A DNA stretch of 64,000 bases from an uncultured Kiritimatiellota bacterium (lineage in GTDB: Bacteria; Verrucomicrobiota; Kiritimatiellia; RFP12; UBA1067). Of this stretch, positions 16,232-25,253 are shown piece by piece. The DNA is taken from assembly GCA_934635385.1 (NCBI GenBank), contig CAKTZI010000018.1:8481-72480 (forward strand), written 5' to 3'. Under the pieces are notes generated by a model. It was not told where the DNA came from. It did no database searches and saw only the letters and a program-made list of their open reading frames with translations. The position numbers were made by a program, and so were the translations under genes. Every line of letters starts with the position of its first letter. Position 1 is the stretch's first letter.

Positions 16232-18322
16232 ATGGCACATCTACTCGACGACCCCTACCTGAAGCCCTTTGAAGCGGCCGTGCGCGGACGCGCCGCGCAT
16301 GCCTGCGCGCGGGCGGCGGAACTGACGCAGGGCCAGACTTCGCTCGCCGACTGGGCGAATGCGCACAACTACTTCGGCCTTCACCGAGACCGGCGCGGTT
16401 GGGTGTTCCGCGAATGGGCGCCCCACGCGACGTCGATGTGGCTCGTCGGCGACTTCAATGGCTGGAAGATCGATCCCGACTTCGAGGTCTTCCGCAAGCC
16501 GGGAACGGATGTCTGGGAGCGGCGCATCCCGGCGGCGAAGGTCTGCCACCTCGACAAGTACCATCTGGAGATGCGCTGGGAAGGCGGGCGCGGCGAGCGC
16601 ATTCCCGCCTACGCGCGCTACGTCGTGCAGGACCCGGAGACGAAGCTCTTTTCCGCCTGCGTCTGGCATCCGAAAAGGCCGTATCACTGGAAGAACGGCG
16701 GGATCGGCCTGGACGTGAGAGACGGACAGCGGACAACGGACAGGGGACAGCCTTCCAAACCTTCCGAACCTTCCAAACCTTCCGAACAGTCTCCCTTCAT
16801 CTACGAGGCCCATGTCGGCATGGCGGGCGAGGAGCCGCGCGTCCATACCTACGCGGAGTTCCGCGACGAGATGCTGTCGCGTATCAAGGCCGCCGGCTAC
16901 GACACCGTGCAGCTGATGGCCGTCATGGAGCATCCGTACTACGGCAGTTTCGGCTATCACGTGTCGAGCTTCTTCGCCGCCTCGTCGCGCTTCGGCACGC
17001 CGGACGACCTCAAGAGCCTCGTCGATGCGGCGCACGGCATGGGGCTGCGCGTCATCATGGATCTCGTCCACTCGCACTCGGTCGCAAACGAGCGGGATGG
17101 CCTCTCGCGCTTCGACGGGACGGACTACCAGTATTTCCACTCCGGCGCGAAAGGCTGGCATTCGGCGTGGGGCAGCCGCTGCTTCGACTACGGCAAGACG
17201 GAAGTCCTGCACTTTCTGCTCTCGAACTGCAAGTTCTGGCTGCAGGAATACGGCTTCGACGGCTACCGCTTCGACGGCGTGACGTCCATGCTCTTCTGGG
17301 ATCACGGCCTTGGCGCGGCGTTCACCGACTACGGGCAGTATTTCGACGGCTCGATGGACGACGACGCCTGGTGCTACCTCGCGCTCGCGAACCGCGTCAT
17401 CCACGAGACGAACCCACGCGCGATCACGGTCGCGGAGGACGTCTCGGGCTTGCCGGGCGTCGCCGCGCCGGCGGCGGACTGCGGCATCGGCTTCGACTAC
17501 CGCATGGCGATGGGCGAGCCGGACTACTGGTTCCGCCTCGCGGAGAAGGTGCGCGACGAGGACTGGTCGATGGGCGGGCTCTACCACGCGCTCACGGACC
17601 GGCGGGCGGAAGAGAAGGTCGTCTCGTATGTCGAGAGCCACGACCAGGCGCTCGTCGGCGGCAAGACGTTCTTCTTCACGATGGCGGACGCGGCGGTCTA
17701 CTGGGGCATGGGCAGAGACCAGCACGGGCTTGCGGTCGACCGCGCCGTTGCGCTCCACAAGATGGCGCGGCTCGCGACGGCGGCGCTGTCGGGCGGGGCC
17801 TACCTCAACTTCATGGGCAACGAGTTCGGGCATCCGGAGTGGATTGACTTTCCGCGTGCGGAGAACGGCTGGGACTTCAGCCACTGCCGCCGCCAGTGGT
17901 CGCTCAGGGAGGACCCGAACCTGCGCTTCAAGGCGCTTGGCGACTTCGACGCGGCGATGGTCGCCGCGCTGAAGGCCGGCAAGGCCCTCTTCGGGAAGCG
18001 CGGCGCCCTCGGTGCGACGCCGGCGCGGCTCGCCTGCAACGAGGCGGACAAGGTGCTGGCGTTCGTGCGCGGCGACCTGCTCTTCGTCTTCAACTTTCAT
18101 CCGTCGCAGAGCTTCGAGGACTACGGCATCCTCGTGCCGCCGGCGTCCGACTGGCGGCACCTCCTCGATACGGACGAGCCGCGCTTCGGCGGACAGGGCC
18201 GCATCCAGCCCGGCGTCACCTATGCGCCCGCGCTTGTCCCCGACGCGGCGCGCCACGAGCTCGTCCAACAGGTACGGCTCTATCTGCCCGCGCGCACGGC
18301 CGTCGTGCTGAAGAGAGCCTGA
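16232..18322 (+). CDS. glgB: 1,4-alpha-glucan branching enzyme (GH13_8, eukaryote-like type)
   Basis: A 696-residue glycogen-branching enzyme. The CBM48 domain (residues about 45-150, VFREWAPHATSMWLVGDFNGWK) precedes the GH13 barrel. RFDGVTSMLF holds the nucleophile Asp348 and TVAEDVSG the acid/base Glu402; HDQALVGGK carries the third acidic-site region. The GVTSMLFWDHG wording is typical of the eukaryote-like GH13_8 subgroup. About residues 160-188 are a repeat-derived linker: 9-bp units at 16751-16786 encode PSKPSEPSKPSE. The ATG at 16232 has GGAGG upstream. No other glycogen genes are adjacent. Confidence 0.93.
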   Translation: MAHLLDDPYLKPFEAAVRGRAAHACARAAELTQGQTSLADWANAHNYFGLHRDRRGWVFREWAPHATSMWLVGDFNGWKIDPDFEVFRKPGTDVWERRIPAAKVCHLDKYHLEMRWEGGRGERIPAYARYVVQDPETKLFSACVWHPKRPYHWKNGGIGLDVRDGQRTTDRGQPSKPSEPSKPSEQSPFIYEAHVGMAGEEPRVHTYAEFRDEMLSRIKAAGYDTVQLMAVMEHPYYGSFGYHVSSFFAASSRFGTPDDLKSLVDAAHGMGLRVIMDLVHSHSVANERDGLSRFDGTDYQYFHSGAKGWHSAWGSRCFDYGKTEVLHFLLSNCKFWLQEYGFDGYRFDGVTSMLFWDHGLGAAFTDYGQYFDGSMDDDAWCYLALANRVIHETNPRAITVAEDVSGLPGVAAPAADCGIGFDYRMAMGEPDYWFRLAEKVRDEDWSMGGLYHALTDRRAEEKVVSYVESHDQALVGGKTFFFTMADAAVYWGMGRDQHGLAVDRAVALHKMARLATAALSGGAYLNFMGNEFGHPEWIDFPRAENGWDFSHCRRQWSLREDPNLRFKALGDFDAAMVAALKAGKALFGKRGALGATPARLACNEADKVLAFVRGDLLFVFNFHPSQSFEDYGILVPPASDWRHLLDTDEPRFGGQGRIQPGVTYAPALVPDAARHELVQQVRLYLPARTAVVLKRA
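16751..16786. repeat. 9-bp tandem repeat inside glgB
   Basis: Four exact-length units CCTTCCAAA/CCTTCCGAA lie in frame and encode PSK/PSE. The same 9-mer family occurs in hydF (32773-32826) and an MFS gene (55165-55218) but is read in another frame there. Confidence 0.9.
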
Positions 18323-18344
18323 GGCTGTCGCCGTCAGGGAAATG

Positions 18345-18353
18345 TGGTATAAT
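18345..18353 (+). promoter_or_regulatory. Extended -10 promoter, nfo
   Basis: TGGTATAAT ends 8 bases before the nfo ATG, predicting an mRNA with 0-2 leader bases. Confidence 0.6.
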
Positions 18354-18361
18354 TCCGTCCT

Positions 18362-19231
18362 ATGAAAATCGGTTGTCACCTGAGTTCGGCCGGCGGGTAT
18401 CTCGCCATGGCCCAGACCGCCGTCTCGATCGGCGCGAACGTCTTCCAGTTCTTCACGCGGAATCCGCGCGGCGGCGCGGCGAAGCCGATCGACAGAAACG
18501 ATGTCGCCGCGTTCCGTGACTATGCGGCGGAACACGATGTCGGGCCGATCCTTGCCCACGCGCCGTACACGCTCAACGCCGCCGGGGCCGAGGCGCGCGT
18601 GCGCGACTTCGCCGCAAGCGTCTTTCTCGACGACTTGAGGCGGCTGGAGTTCACGCCGGGCGCGCTCTACAACTTCCATCCCGGTTCGCATGTGGGGCAG
18701 GGGGCCGAAAAGGGACTTGACCTCATCTCAGACCTGCTGCTCCGTGCCTACGCCGCCGCGCCAGACGACGGCTGGAAGACGACGGTTCTGCTGGAGACGA
18801 TGGCCGGCAAGGGCAGCGAGATCGGACGGAGCTTCGAGGAGATCCGCGCGCTGATCGACCGCGTCGAATCCCGGTTGCCGAGAGCCTCGGCGACACGTCC
18901 GCGCGTGGGCGTCTGCCTCGACACGTGCCATGTCTGGGACGGCGGCTACGACATCGTCGGCGACCTCGATGGCGTTGTGGACGCGTTCGACCGTGTCATC
19001 GGATTGGAGCGTCTCAAGGCCGTCCACATCAACGACTCGATGAACGCCTTGGGGTCACACAAGGATCGCCACGAGAAGATCGGAAAGGGCAAGATCGGGC
19101 TGGAGGCCTTTCGGCGAATCGTCAACCATCCGAAGCTCCGGGACCTTCCGTTCTATCTTGAGACGCCGTGCGACTTGCAGGGCTATCGGGACGAAATCGC
19201 GCTTTTGAAGTCGCTGCGCGCCCCCGCGTGA
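18362..19231 (+). CDS. nfo: Endonuclease IV (AP endonuclease)
   Basis: A 289-residue TIM-barrel, zinc-dependent AP endonuclease of base-excision repair. Family motifs: KIGCHLSSAGGYLAMA at the start, FTRNPRGG, LAHAPYTLN, YNFHPGSHVG, VGVCLDTCHVWDGGYD, VHINDSMNALGSHKDRHEKIGKG and a final PFYLETP. These supply the His, Glu and Asp zinc ligands. It appears to be transcribed alone from a promoter directly at its start codon. Confidence 0.96.
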   Translation: MKIGCHLSSAGGYLAMAQTAVSIGANVFQFFTRNPRGGAAKPIDRNDVAAFRDYAAEHDVGPILAHAPYTLNAAGAEARVRDFAASVFLDDLRRLEFTPGALYNFHPGSHVGQGAEKGLDLISDLLLRAYAAAPDDGWKTTVLLETMAGKGSEIGRSFEEIRALIDRVESRLPRASATRPRVGVCLDTCHVWDGGYDIVGDLDGVVDAFDRVIGLERLKAVHINDSMNALGSHKDRHEKIGKGKIGLEAFRRIVNHPKLRDLPFYLETPCDLQGYRDEIALLKSLRAPA

Positions 19232-19249
19232 GACTTTGATTTCCTTTCC

Positions 19250-19440
19250 GGGGCCTGTCCCCACGTTTTTTGGGGTCTGTCCCTACGTTTTTTGGGGTCT
19301 GTCCCTACGTTTTTTGATGATTGCACGACGGGGTCTGTCCCCACGTTTTCCACGCTTTCTGGGGTCTGTCCCCAATGGCACCGGGCTTCACGGGGTCTGT
19401 CCCCAATGGTGAAGATTGGGCTTCATGGGGTCTGTCCCCA
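19250..19440. repeat. Cluster of seven GGGGTCTGTCCCCA repeats
   Basis: The 360-base gap between nfo and clpB (19232-19591) holds seven copies of the near-palindromic 14-mer, at 19250, 19272, 19294, 19330, 19361, 19392 and 19427, all in one orientation and spaced 22-36 bases apart, several separated by ACGTTTTTT. Inverted copies lie next to the transposase start at 63943. The rest of the gap is an AT-rich tract of GAAATTTGAGATT-like repeats just before clpB. Confidence 0.9.
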
Positions 19441-19591
19441 GCGGTGAAGATGGCACAAGATGGGACAAAATGTCTCACTTGTTGCGCCGCCGAGCGTGGG
19501 CATGGGGGATGGCATGGAATTTGCATTCGCGAATCAGAGATCTGAAATTTGAGATTTGAAATCTAGAATCTAAAATTAAAAGGAGAGAAAA

Positions 19592-21667
19592 ATGAATGCA
19601 AGTTTTGATCCGGCAGAAGACACGAAGGACTGCCTTGAGAAGTACGGCACGGACCTGACGGCGCTCGCGAAGGCGGGCAAGCTCGACCCCGTGATCGGCC
19701 GCGACACGGAGATCCGCGACGTCGTGCGCATCCTGTCGCGCAAGACGAAGAACAACCCTGTCCTCATCGGCGAGCCGGGCGTCGGCAAGACGGCCATCGT
19801 CGAAGGCCTCGCCCAGCGCATCGTGCGCGGCGACGTGCCGGAGGGGTTGCGCGACCGCATGGTCTTCTCGCTCGACATGACGGCCCTGATGGCCGGCGCG
19901 TCGTACCGGGGCCAGTTCGAGGAACGCCTGAAGGCCGTCCTGAAGAAGATCAGGGAATCGGAGGGCAAGATCATCCTCTTCATCGACGAGATCCACACCA
20001 TTGTCGGCGCGGGCAAGACCGAAGGGTCGTCCGACGCGGGCAACATGCTCAAGCCGATGCTCGCGCGCGGTGAGCTGCACTGCGTCGGCGCGACGACCCT
20101 CGACGAGTACCGCAAGTACATGGAGAAGGACGCCGCCCTGGAGCGCCGCTTCCAGCCGGTGCAGGTCGATCCGCCGAGCGAGGAGGACGCGATCTCGATT
20201 CTGCGCGGCATCAAGGAGCGCTTCGAGAAGTACCACAACGTGCACATCCGCGACGAGGCGCTCGTCTCGGCCGTCACGCTCAGCTCGCGCTACATCCAGG
20301 ACCGCTTCCTGCCGGACAAGGCCATCGACCTCCTCGACGAGGCGTGCGCCCGCATCCGCACGGAGATGGACTCCTGCCCGCAGGAGCTGGACGAGATCTC
20401 GCGCCACGTGCGGCGGCTGGAGATCGAGGAGATCGCGCTGAAGAAGGAGAAGGACGAGAACTCGAAGAAGCGGCTTGTCGAGCTGCAGGACGAGCTCAAG
20501 GACCTCAAGGCGAAGTCCGACAGGATGACGGCGCAGTGGAAGGAGGAGAAGCGCGCCCTGGAGGACGTGCGCCGCGTCCGCACGAGCCTTGAGGAGGCGA
20601 AGCACCGCTACGAGCGCGCCGAGAGCGAGGGCGACTTCAACGAGGCGTCGCGCCTCAAGTACGGGCTCATCCCGGAGCTTGAGAAGAAGCTCAAGGTGCA
20701 CGAGGACGACCTGCACAAGAACGCCGGCTCGGCGCTTCTGCGCGAGGAGGTGACGGCGGACGAGATCGCGGAAGTGGTCTCGCGCTGGAGCGGCATCCCC
20801 GTGACGAAGCTCGTCGAGGGCGAGCGCGAAAAGCTCGTGCGCCTCGCGGACACGCTGCACAAGCGCGTGATCGGCCAGGACAAGGCCGTCGATGCAGTTG
20901 CGGACGCGGTCATCCGCTCGCGTGCCGGCATCAAGAACCGGCAGCGTCCGATCGGCGCGTTCCTCTTCCTCGGCCCGACGGGCGTCGGCAAGACGGAGCT
21001 CGCCAAGGCCCTCGCGCAGGAGCTCTTCGACGACGAGAACGCGATGGTGCGCCTCGACATGTCCGAGTACATGGAGAAGTTCGCCGTCTCGCGGCTCGTG
21101 GGCGCGCCTCCGGGGTACGTCGGGTTCGAGGACGGCGGCCAGCTCACGGAGGCCGTGCGGCGGAAGCAGTTCTCGGTCGTCCTCTTGGACGAGATCGAGA
21201 AGGCCCATCCGGACGTCTTCAACCTGCTCCTGCAGGTGCTGGACGACGGACGGCTCACGGACAGCCACGGGCGGACGGTCTCGTTCAAGAACACGGTCGT
21301 CATCATGACGTCGAACGCGCCGAAGGAGTCGCTGAAGGACATCTTCCGTCCCGAGTTCCTGAACCGGCTCGACGAGGTGCTGGAGTTCGACTCGCTCACG
21401 CAGGAGCAGATCCGCGAGATCGTGAAGCTTCAGCTCGCCGACCTCAAGAAGCGGCTCGCCGACCAGGAGTTCACGCTCGACGTCGACGACAAGGCGATGG
21501 ACGTGCTGGTCAAGGACGGCTATGACCCGGCCTATGGCGCGCGTCCCGTCAAGCGGGCGATCCAGCGCGACCTTGAGAACCCGATCGCGAAGCTCATCGT
21601 CGCGGGCACCTACCTGCCGGGCGCGACGATCAAGGTCACGGCGAAGGACGGCCAGATCGTCATCTGA
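19592..21667 (+). CDS. clpB: ClpB-type disaggregase lacking the N domain
   Basis: A 691-residue AAA+ chaperone with two nucleotide-binding domains. NBD1 has Walker A GEPGVGKTA near residue 64 and Walker B ILFIDEIHT; a coiled-coil middle domain covers about residues 280-370; NBD2 has Walker A GPTGVGKTE near residue 461 and Walker B VVLLDEIEKAHPDV. Full-length ClpB is about 860 residues with an N-terminal substrate-binding domain; here the protein begins immediately before the CLEKYGTDLT linker, so the N domain is missing. The start is firm: AAAGGAGAG lies just upstream and no in-frame sequence precedes it. Short ClpB forms occur in other bacteria as internal-start products. Confidence 0.92.
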   Translation: MNASFDPAEDTKDCLEKYGTDLTALAKAGKLDPVIGRDTEIRDVVRILSRKTKNNPVLIGEPGVGKTAIVEGLAQRIVRGDVPEGLRDRMVFSLDMTALMAGASYRGQFEERLKAVLKKIRESEGKIILFIDEIHTIVGAGKTEGSSDAGNMLKPMLARGELHCVGATTLDEYRKYMEKDAALERRFQPVQVDPPSEEDAISILRGIKERFEKYHNVHIRDEALVSAVTLSSRYIQDRFLPDKAIDLLDEACARIRTEMDSCPQELDEISRHVRRLEIEEIALKKEKDENSKKRLVELQDELKDLKAKSDRMTAQWKEEKRALEDVRRVRTSLEEAKHRYERAESEGDFNEASRLKYGLIPELEKKLKVHEDDLHKNAGSALLREEVTADEIAEVVSRWSGIPVTKLVEGEREKLVRLADTLHKRVIGQDKAVDAVADAVIRSRAGIKNRQRPIGAFLFLGPTGVGKTELAKALAQELFDDENAMVRLDMSEYMEKFAVSRLVGAPPGYVGFEDGGQLTEAVRRKQFSVVLLDEIEKAHPDVFNLLLQVLDDGRLTDSHGRTVSFKNTVVIMTSNAPKESLKDIFRPEFLNRLDEVLEFDSLTQEQIREIVKLQLADLKKRLADQEFTLDVDDKAMDVLVKDGYDPAYGARPVKRAIQRDLENPIAKLIVAGTYLPGATIKVTAKDGQIVI

Positions 21668-21699
21668 CGAGGGGGCGTTTGGTTTTGTCGGCGGGATTT

Positions 21700-21708
21700 T
21701 GCTATAAT
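21700..21708 (+). promoter_or_regulatory. Extended -10 promoter, HNH-tcdA-glycosyltransferase operon
   Basis: TGCTATAAT ends 9 bases before the ATG at 21718, predicting a near-leaderless mRNA. No other promoter of this type is visible before 27856. Confidence 0.6.
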
Positions 21709-21717
21709 GTCCCTCCT

Positions 21718-22047
21718 ATGGAACCGACTGACGCACCTACGACCGACTGGCTTGACCTGAACCCGGATCCCGCACACGTGAAGCGCGAGCGCGCACGTGC
21801 GCGGGATCTTCGTCAGACGGACTGGTGGAAGGCGCGCATCGCGAAGGGCGAGTGCCACTACTGCCATCGGTACGTCGGGGCGGAGAACCTGACGCTCGAC
21901 CACGTGATTCCCGTCGCGCGCGGCGGTCGCTCCACGCGCGGCAACTGCGTGCCGTGCTGCGTCGACTGCAACGCGAAGAAGAAGGCCTACACGCCGGCCG
22001 AACTGATTCTCGCGCGCCTCTTCCCGGAGGGGGGCGTCCATGATTGA
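21718..22047 (+). CDS. HNH endonuclease
   Basis: A 109-residue protein with a compact HNH nuclease domain: CHYCHRYVG, then LTLDHVIPVARGG (catalytic His), then NCVPCCVDCNAKK. The two CxxC pairs should bind a structural zinc. Such stand-alone HNH proteins are common and their targets are usually unknown; it is not in an obvious phage or intron context. The ATG at 21718 is chosen because it sits just behind the promoter; an upstream TTG in frame lies inside the promoter. It overlaps tcdA by 8 bases. Confidence 0.85.
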   Translation: MEPTDAPTTDWLDLNPDPAHVKRERARARDLRQTDWWKARIAKGECHYCHRYVGAENLTLDHVIPVARGGRSTRGNCVPCCVDCNAKKKAYTPAELILARLFPEGGVHD

Positions 22048-22753
22048 TCTTTCGCGAACGGAAGCCCTGCTGGGCGAAGCGGCGATGGCGCGGCTCGCGG
22101 TTGCGCGCGTCGCCGTCATCGGCGTCGGCGGCGTCGGCAGCTGGTGCGCCGAGGCGTTGGCGCGCACGGGCGTCGGGCACCTGACGCTCGTCGACGATGA
22201 CGTGGTCGTGCCGTCGAACGTGAACCGGCAGTGCCCGGCGACGGCGAAGACGCTCGGGCGGCCCAAGGTCGAGGCCCTGCGCGAACGCCTCCTCGACATC
22301 AATCCCGACGACGATGTCGTCGCGGTCAGCGGACGCTATCCGGCCACGACGCCCGATCTGCGGCTGATGGATTTCGATTTGGTCGTGGACGCGATCGATT
22401 CCGTGGACTGCAAGGCCGAGCTGATCCTGGCGGCGACGGCGGCGGGCGTGCCGCTTCTCTCGTCGATGGGCGCGGCGCGGCGGCTCGACCCGACGAAAGT
22501 CGTCATCCGGCGGTTCGACCGAATTGCGGGCGACGGCCTGGCGCGTGCGCTGCGCCAGCGGTTCAAGCGGCTCGGCCGTTTCCCGGCGTCGCCTTTCCTT
22601 TGCGCGGCCTCGACCGAACCGCTGCAGCCCGTGTGCGCACCGCAAGGGACGGGGCCTGTCCCCAAGGGGTCGATGATGCCGGTCACGTGTGCGTTCGGCA
22701 TGGCCCTCGCGGCCGAGGCGATTCGGAAACTGACGCAGCCGCGCGTCCCTTGA
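22040..22753 (+). CDS. tcdA: tRNA threonylcarbamoyladenosine dehydratase (TcdA/ThiF-like)
   Basis: A 237-residue E1-like enzyme that cyclises t6A37 to ct6A in ANN-decoding tRNAs, using ATP. It has the Rossmann start VAVIGVGGVGSWCAEALARTGVG, LVDDDVVVPSNVNRQ and VVDAIDSVDCKAELI. Near residue 205 the sequence CAPQGTGPVPKG is encoded by a copy of the GGGGCCTGTCCCCA repeat core (22653-22666), placing a REP-like sequence inside the gene. It overlaps the HNH gene and is followed 12 bases later by a glycosyltransferase. Confidence 0.9.
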   Translation: MIDLSRTEALLGEAAMARLAVARVAVIGVGGVGSWCAEALARTGVGHLTLVDDDVVVPSNVNRQCPATAKTLGRPKVEALRERLLDINPDDDVVAVSGRYPATTPDLRLMDFDLVVDAIDSVDCKAELILAATAAGVPLLSSMGAARRLDPTKVVIRRFDRIAGDGLARALRQRFKRLGRFPASPFLCAASTEPLQPVCAPQGTGPVPKGSMMPVTCAFGMALAAEAIRKLTQPRVP

Positions 22754-22765
22754 TTTCATGCCCGC

Positions 22766-23602
22766 ATGGAAACGGTCTCGATTATCATTGTGACGTGGAA
22801 GGGCGACGGCCTGTTGCGGGACTGCCTCGATTCGCTCGCGCGCGTCTATGGCACACGCCCGGAGATCATCGTCGTCGACAACGCGAACGAGGCGACGACG
22901 CGCAGACTGGTCGGGGGCTACCCGAACGCGATTTACGTGGCGACGGCTCGAAACCTGGGGTTTGCGGGCGGCAACAACGTCGGGCTGAAACGCTGCACAC
23001 GCGAGCATGTCCTGCTGCTGAACAACGACACGGTGGTTCATGACGACTCCTTTACGCCCTTGATCGACTTTCTGGCGCGGCATCCGAAGGTCGGCATCGT
23101 GCAGGGGACGATGAACGTGCCGGCCTTGAACGACGGGCTGGACGACTGCGGCGTGATCATGACGCCGCTTGGCATCCAGCGTCATCTCCATCGTGGCGCG
23201 CCGACGGCGACGACGGTGTTGAAGCCGCGCCGTGTGACGGCGGCAAAGGGGGCGATGATGCTCTTTCGCCGGGCGGTCGTCTCGGACACGGGCTTTCTCT
23301 TCTACGACCATTTCGGAAGCTACTTCGAGGAGACGGACTTCTGCCGCCGTGCGGCGAATGTCGGATGGGAAACGTGGTTCGTGCCGACACCGCCGATCGA
23401 CCATCTCTGCGGCGCGACTTCGATGCGGTTTGACCGAGACGCGATTTGGGTGCAGTATTTCCGCAACATCCTCTATTCGTTTGCGCGCAATTGGGGCTGG
23501 TGGGGACGGCTTGTCATGTGGCCCGTGTTTGTCTGCGCGGCGTTCGTCAAGAGTCCACGCAACTTGATTCGCGCGTTGAAGGGGGAGAAAACGACGGCAT
23601 GA
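22766..23602 (+). CDS. Glycosyltransferase family 2 (rhamnosyltransferase-like)
   Basis: A 278-residue GT-A fold glycosyltransferase. N-terminal VSIIIVTWKGDGLLRDCLDSL, IIVVDNANE, NLGFAGGNNVGL and LLLNNDTVV are typical of GT2 enzymes that add sugars to O-antigen or other surface polysaccharides. The C-terminus (NWGWWGRLVMWPVFVCAAFV) is hydrophobic and may tether it to the inner membrane. The stop overlaps the next start as ATGA. Donor and acceptor are unknown. Confidence 0.88.
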   Translation: METVSIIIVTWKGDGLLRDCLDSLARVYGTRPEIIVVDNANEATTRRLVGGYPNAIYVATARNLGFAGGNNVGLKRCTREHVLLLNNDTVVHDDSFTPLIDFLARHPKVGIVQGTMNVPALNDGLDDCGVIMTPLGIQRHLHRGAPTATTVLKPRRVTAAKGAMMLFRRAVVSDTGFLFYDHFGSYFEETDFCRRAANVGWETWFVPTPPIDHLCGATSMRFDRDAIWVQYFRNILYSFARNWGWWGRLVMWPVFVCAAFVKSPRNLIRALKGEKTTA

Positions 23603-24252
23603 AAGCAAAGGAAGACAGGTCTTATTATCGCGGCAGTCGTCCGGATGTTTTCGAGATTGTCCCGTTGGGTGTCCGTCGGATTCTGGAAATCGGCTGCGGG
23701 GCCGGACGGTTCCGTGCCAATTTTCCTCAGGAGGTCGAATACTGGGGTGTCGAACCTGTCGCCGAAGCGGCTCGGGAGGCCGTCGGGCTGACGCAGGTAC
23801 GGATTGGCACGTTGGAGGAAGTTGCGTCTTCTTTGCCGGACGGCTACTTTGACCTTGTCGTCTGCAACGACGTCATCGAGCACATCGTCGACACGGCGGC
23901 GGCCCTTGCGACGATTAGGGCCAAGCTGTCGGCAGATGGCGTGCTTGTCGGGTCGTTGCCGAACGTGCGCAGCGTCTGGGTGCTGCTGGATCTGATTTTC
24001 CGGCGAGACTGGCGCTATCGGGATTCCGGTGTTTTGGACAGTACGCACGTCCGATTCTTCACGTTCAAGAGCGCGCGTCGGCTGTTGGTTGAGAACGGCT
24101 TCGAGATTGAGGTGCTCAAGGGGCGGGCGCTTGGCGACATCTGGTGGGCGAAAATCCTTTTGGTCTTGCTTGCGCCGCTCATCTGCTGCCTCGGCTGGGA
24201 TGTCTGCCGCACGCAGATTCTGTTCCGGGCTCGGAACGGGAAGGGCGCATGA
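23599..24252 (+). CDS. Class I SAM-dependent methyltransferase
   Basis: A 217-residue methyltransferase. Motif I is ILEIGCGAGRF near residue 30; the acidic post-I region is EYWGVEP and motif IV is FDLVVCNDVIEHI. The C-terminal hydrophobic stretch ILLVLLAPLICCLGW may dock it at the membrane. Position among glycosyltransferases suggests methylation of a sugar or a lipid-linked glycan. It overlaps the preceding gene by 4 bases and is followed one base after its stop by the GT17 gene. Confidence 0.83.
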   Translation: MKAKEDRSYYRGSRPDVFEIVPLGVRRILEIGCGAGRFRANFPQEVEYWGVEPVAEAAREAVGLTQVRIGTLEEVASSLPDGYFDLVVCNDVIEHIVDTAAALATIRAKLSADGVLVGSLPNVRSVWVLLDLIFRRDWRYRDSGVLDSTHVRFFTFKSARRLLVENGFEIEVLKGRALGDIWWAKILLVLLAPLICCLGWDVCRTQILFRARNGKGA

Positions 24253-24253
24253 A

Positions 24254-25246
24254 ATGACCTACGATTGCTTCACGTTCTTTAACGAGCTCGATCTCCTTGA
24301 GATTCGGCTGAACACGCTGAACGAGGCGGTTGACCGCTTCGTCATCGCCGAGGCGACACGGACGCATCGCGGGCAGCCGAAGGAACTGCTGTTCGAGAAG
24401 CACCGTGCGCGCTTCGCCGCCTTTGCCGACAAGATCACGTACATCGTCGTCGATGATCTTCTGCCTGAAGAGGACGTCGCGAAAGACTCCTTCAACCTGC
24501 CGTGGGTGAACGAGAACCGCCAGCGGAACGCCTTGGCGCGCGGGCTGGCCGGCGCGAGGGGCGATGACGTCATCCTCGTTTCGGATCTCGACGAGATTCC
24601 GCGCCCGGAGAAGGTCGTCGAGGCGGTGCGGCTTGCGCGACAGGGCGAGATCGTCCGCCTGGTTCTCGATGTCTTTGTCTACTACGCGAACTTCAGGGAC
24701 TACCGTACGCCGCGCTGGAACCTGGGGACGGTCGCGCTTTCCGCCGGGACATACCGGCAGGGCGAGGCGATCGGGCGCGTCCCGTGCGACCGCTATACGA
24801 CGGCTGCGGAATCTTCCGGGAGATGCATTCAGAGGGTGCGCTTCCTGCGTCCGACCCGCCGCCTCGAGAACGCGGGCTGGCACATGACGTATCTGGGCGG
24901 CGCAGAAGCCGTGAGAAGAAAATTGCTCTCTTTTTCTCATGCTGAGGCGGCATCTCTCGCTGATCGGGTCGAGGAACGCCTACAGAGAGGCGCGAACGTC
25001 CTGGGCGGACGTCGCGACGCCTTCGGCGTACCGCTGGACGCTTCGTTTCCGCCGTATCTTGTCGCGAATGCGGCGAGGTTCTCGCACCTGGTCTTCCCGG
25101 TCACGGCGGACTACCTGCGGCGTACACGCGAGGCACGCCGCGTCGCGGCGGCGCGCGGCGTCCTCTACCGCGCGGCGGTGGCGCTCGTCCCCCGGCGGCT
25201 GGAAAGGCCCCTGTCGCGGCTTTACCGAAAGATCACGTTTCGATAG
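24254..25246 (+). CDS. Glycosyltransferase family 17 protein
   Basis: A 330-residue protein resembling GT17, a family named for beta-1,4-N-acetylglucosaminyltransferases. It begins YDCFTFFNELDLLEIRLNTL and continues VDRFVIAEATRTHRG, VNENRQRN and VSDLDEIPRP, the last carrying the likely DxD-type metal site. Bacterial members sit in LPS or capsule clusters. The role here is inferred from neighbours. Confidence 0.8.
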   Translation: MTYDCFTFFNELDLLEIRLNTLNEAVDRFVIAEATRTHRGQPKELLFEKHRARFAAFADKITYIVVDDLLPEEDVAKDSFNLPWVNENRQRNALARGLAGARGDDVILVSDLDEIPRPEKVVEAVRLARQGEIVRLVLDVFVYYANFRDYRTPRWNLGTVALSAGTYRQGEAIGRVPCDRYTTAAESSGRCIQRVRFLRPTRRLENAGWHMTYLGGAEAVRRKLLSFSHAEAASLADRVEERLQRGANVLGGRRDAFGVPLDASFPPYLVANAARFSHLVFPVTADYLRRTREARRVAAARGVLYRAAVALVPRRLERPLSRLYRKITFR

Positions 25247-25253
25247 ATAGTCC

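Noticed and set aside
14184..16238. Long minus-strand ORF opposite rpoA, rplQ and rpsU
   Set aside because: It covers conserved ribosomal genes and the terminator, and its composition is that of a frame shadow.
19250..19440. CRISPR array
   Set aside because: The repeats are only 14 bases with irregular 8-22 base spacers that are themselves alike (ACGTTTTTT), and no cas genes are present.
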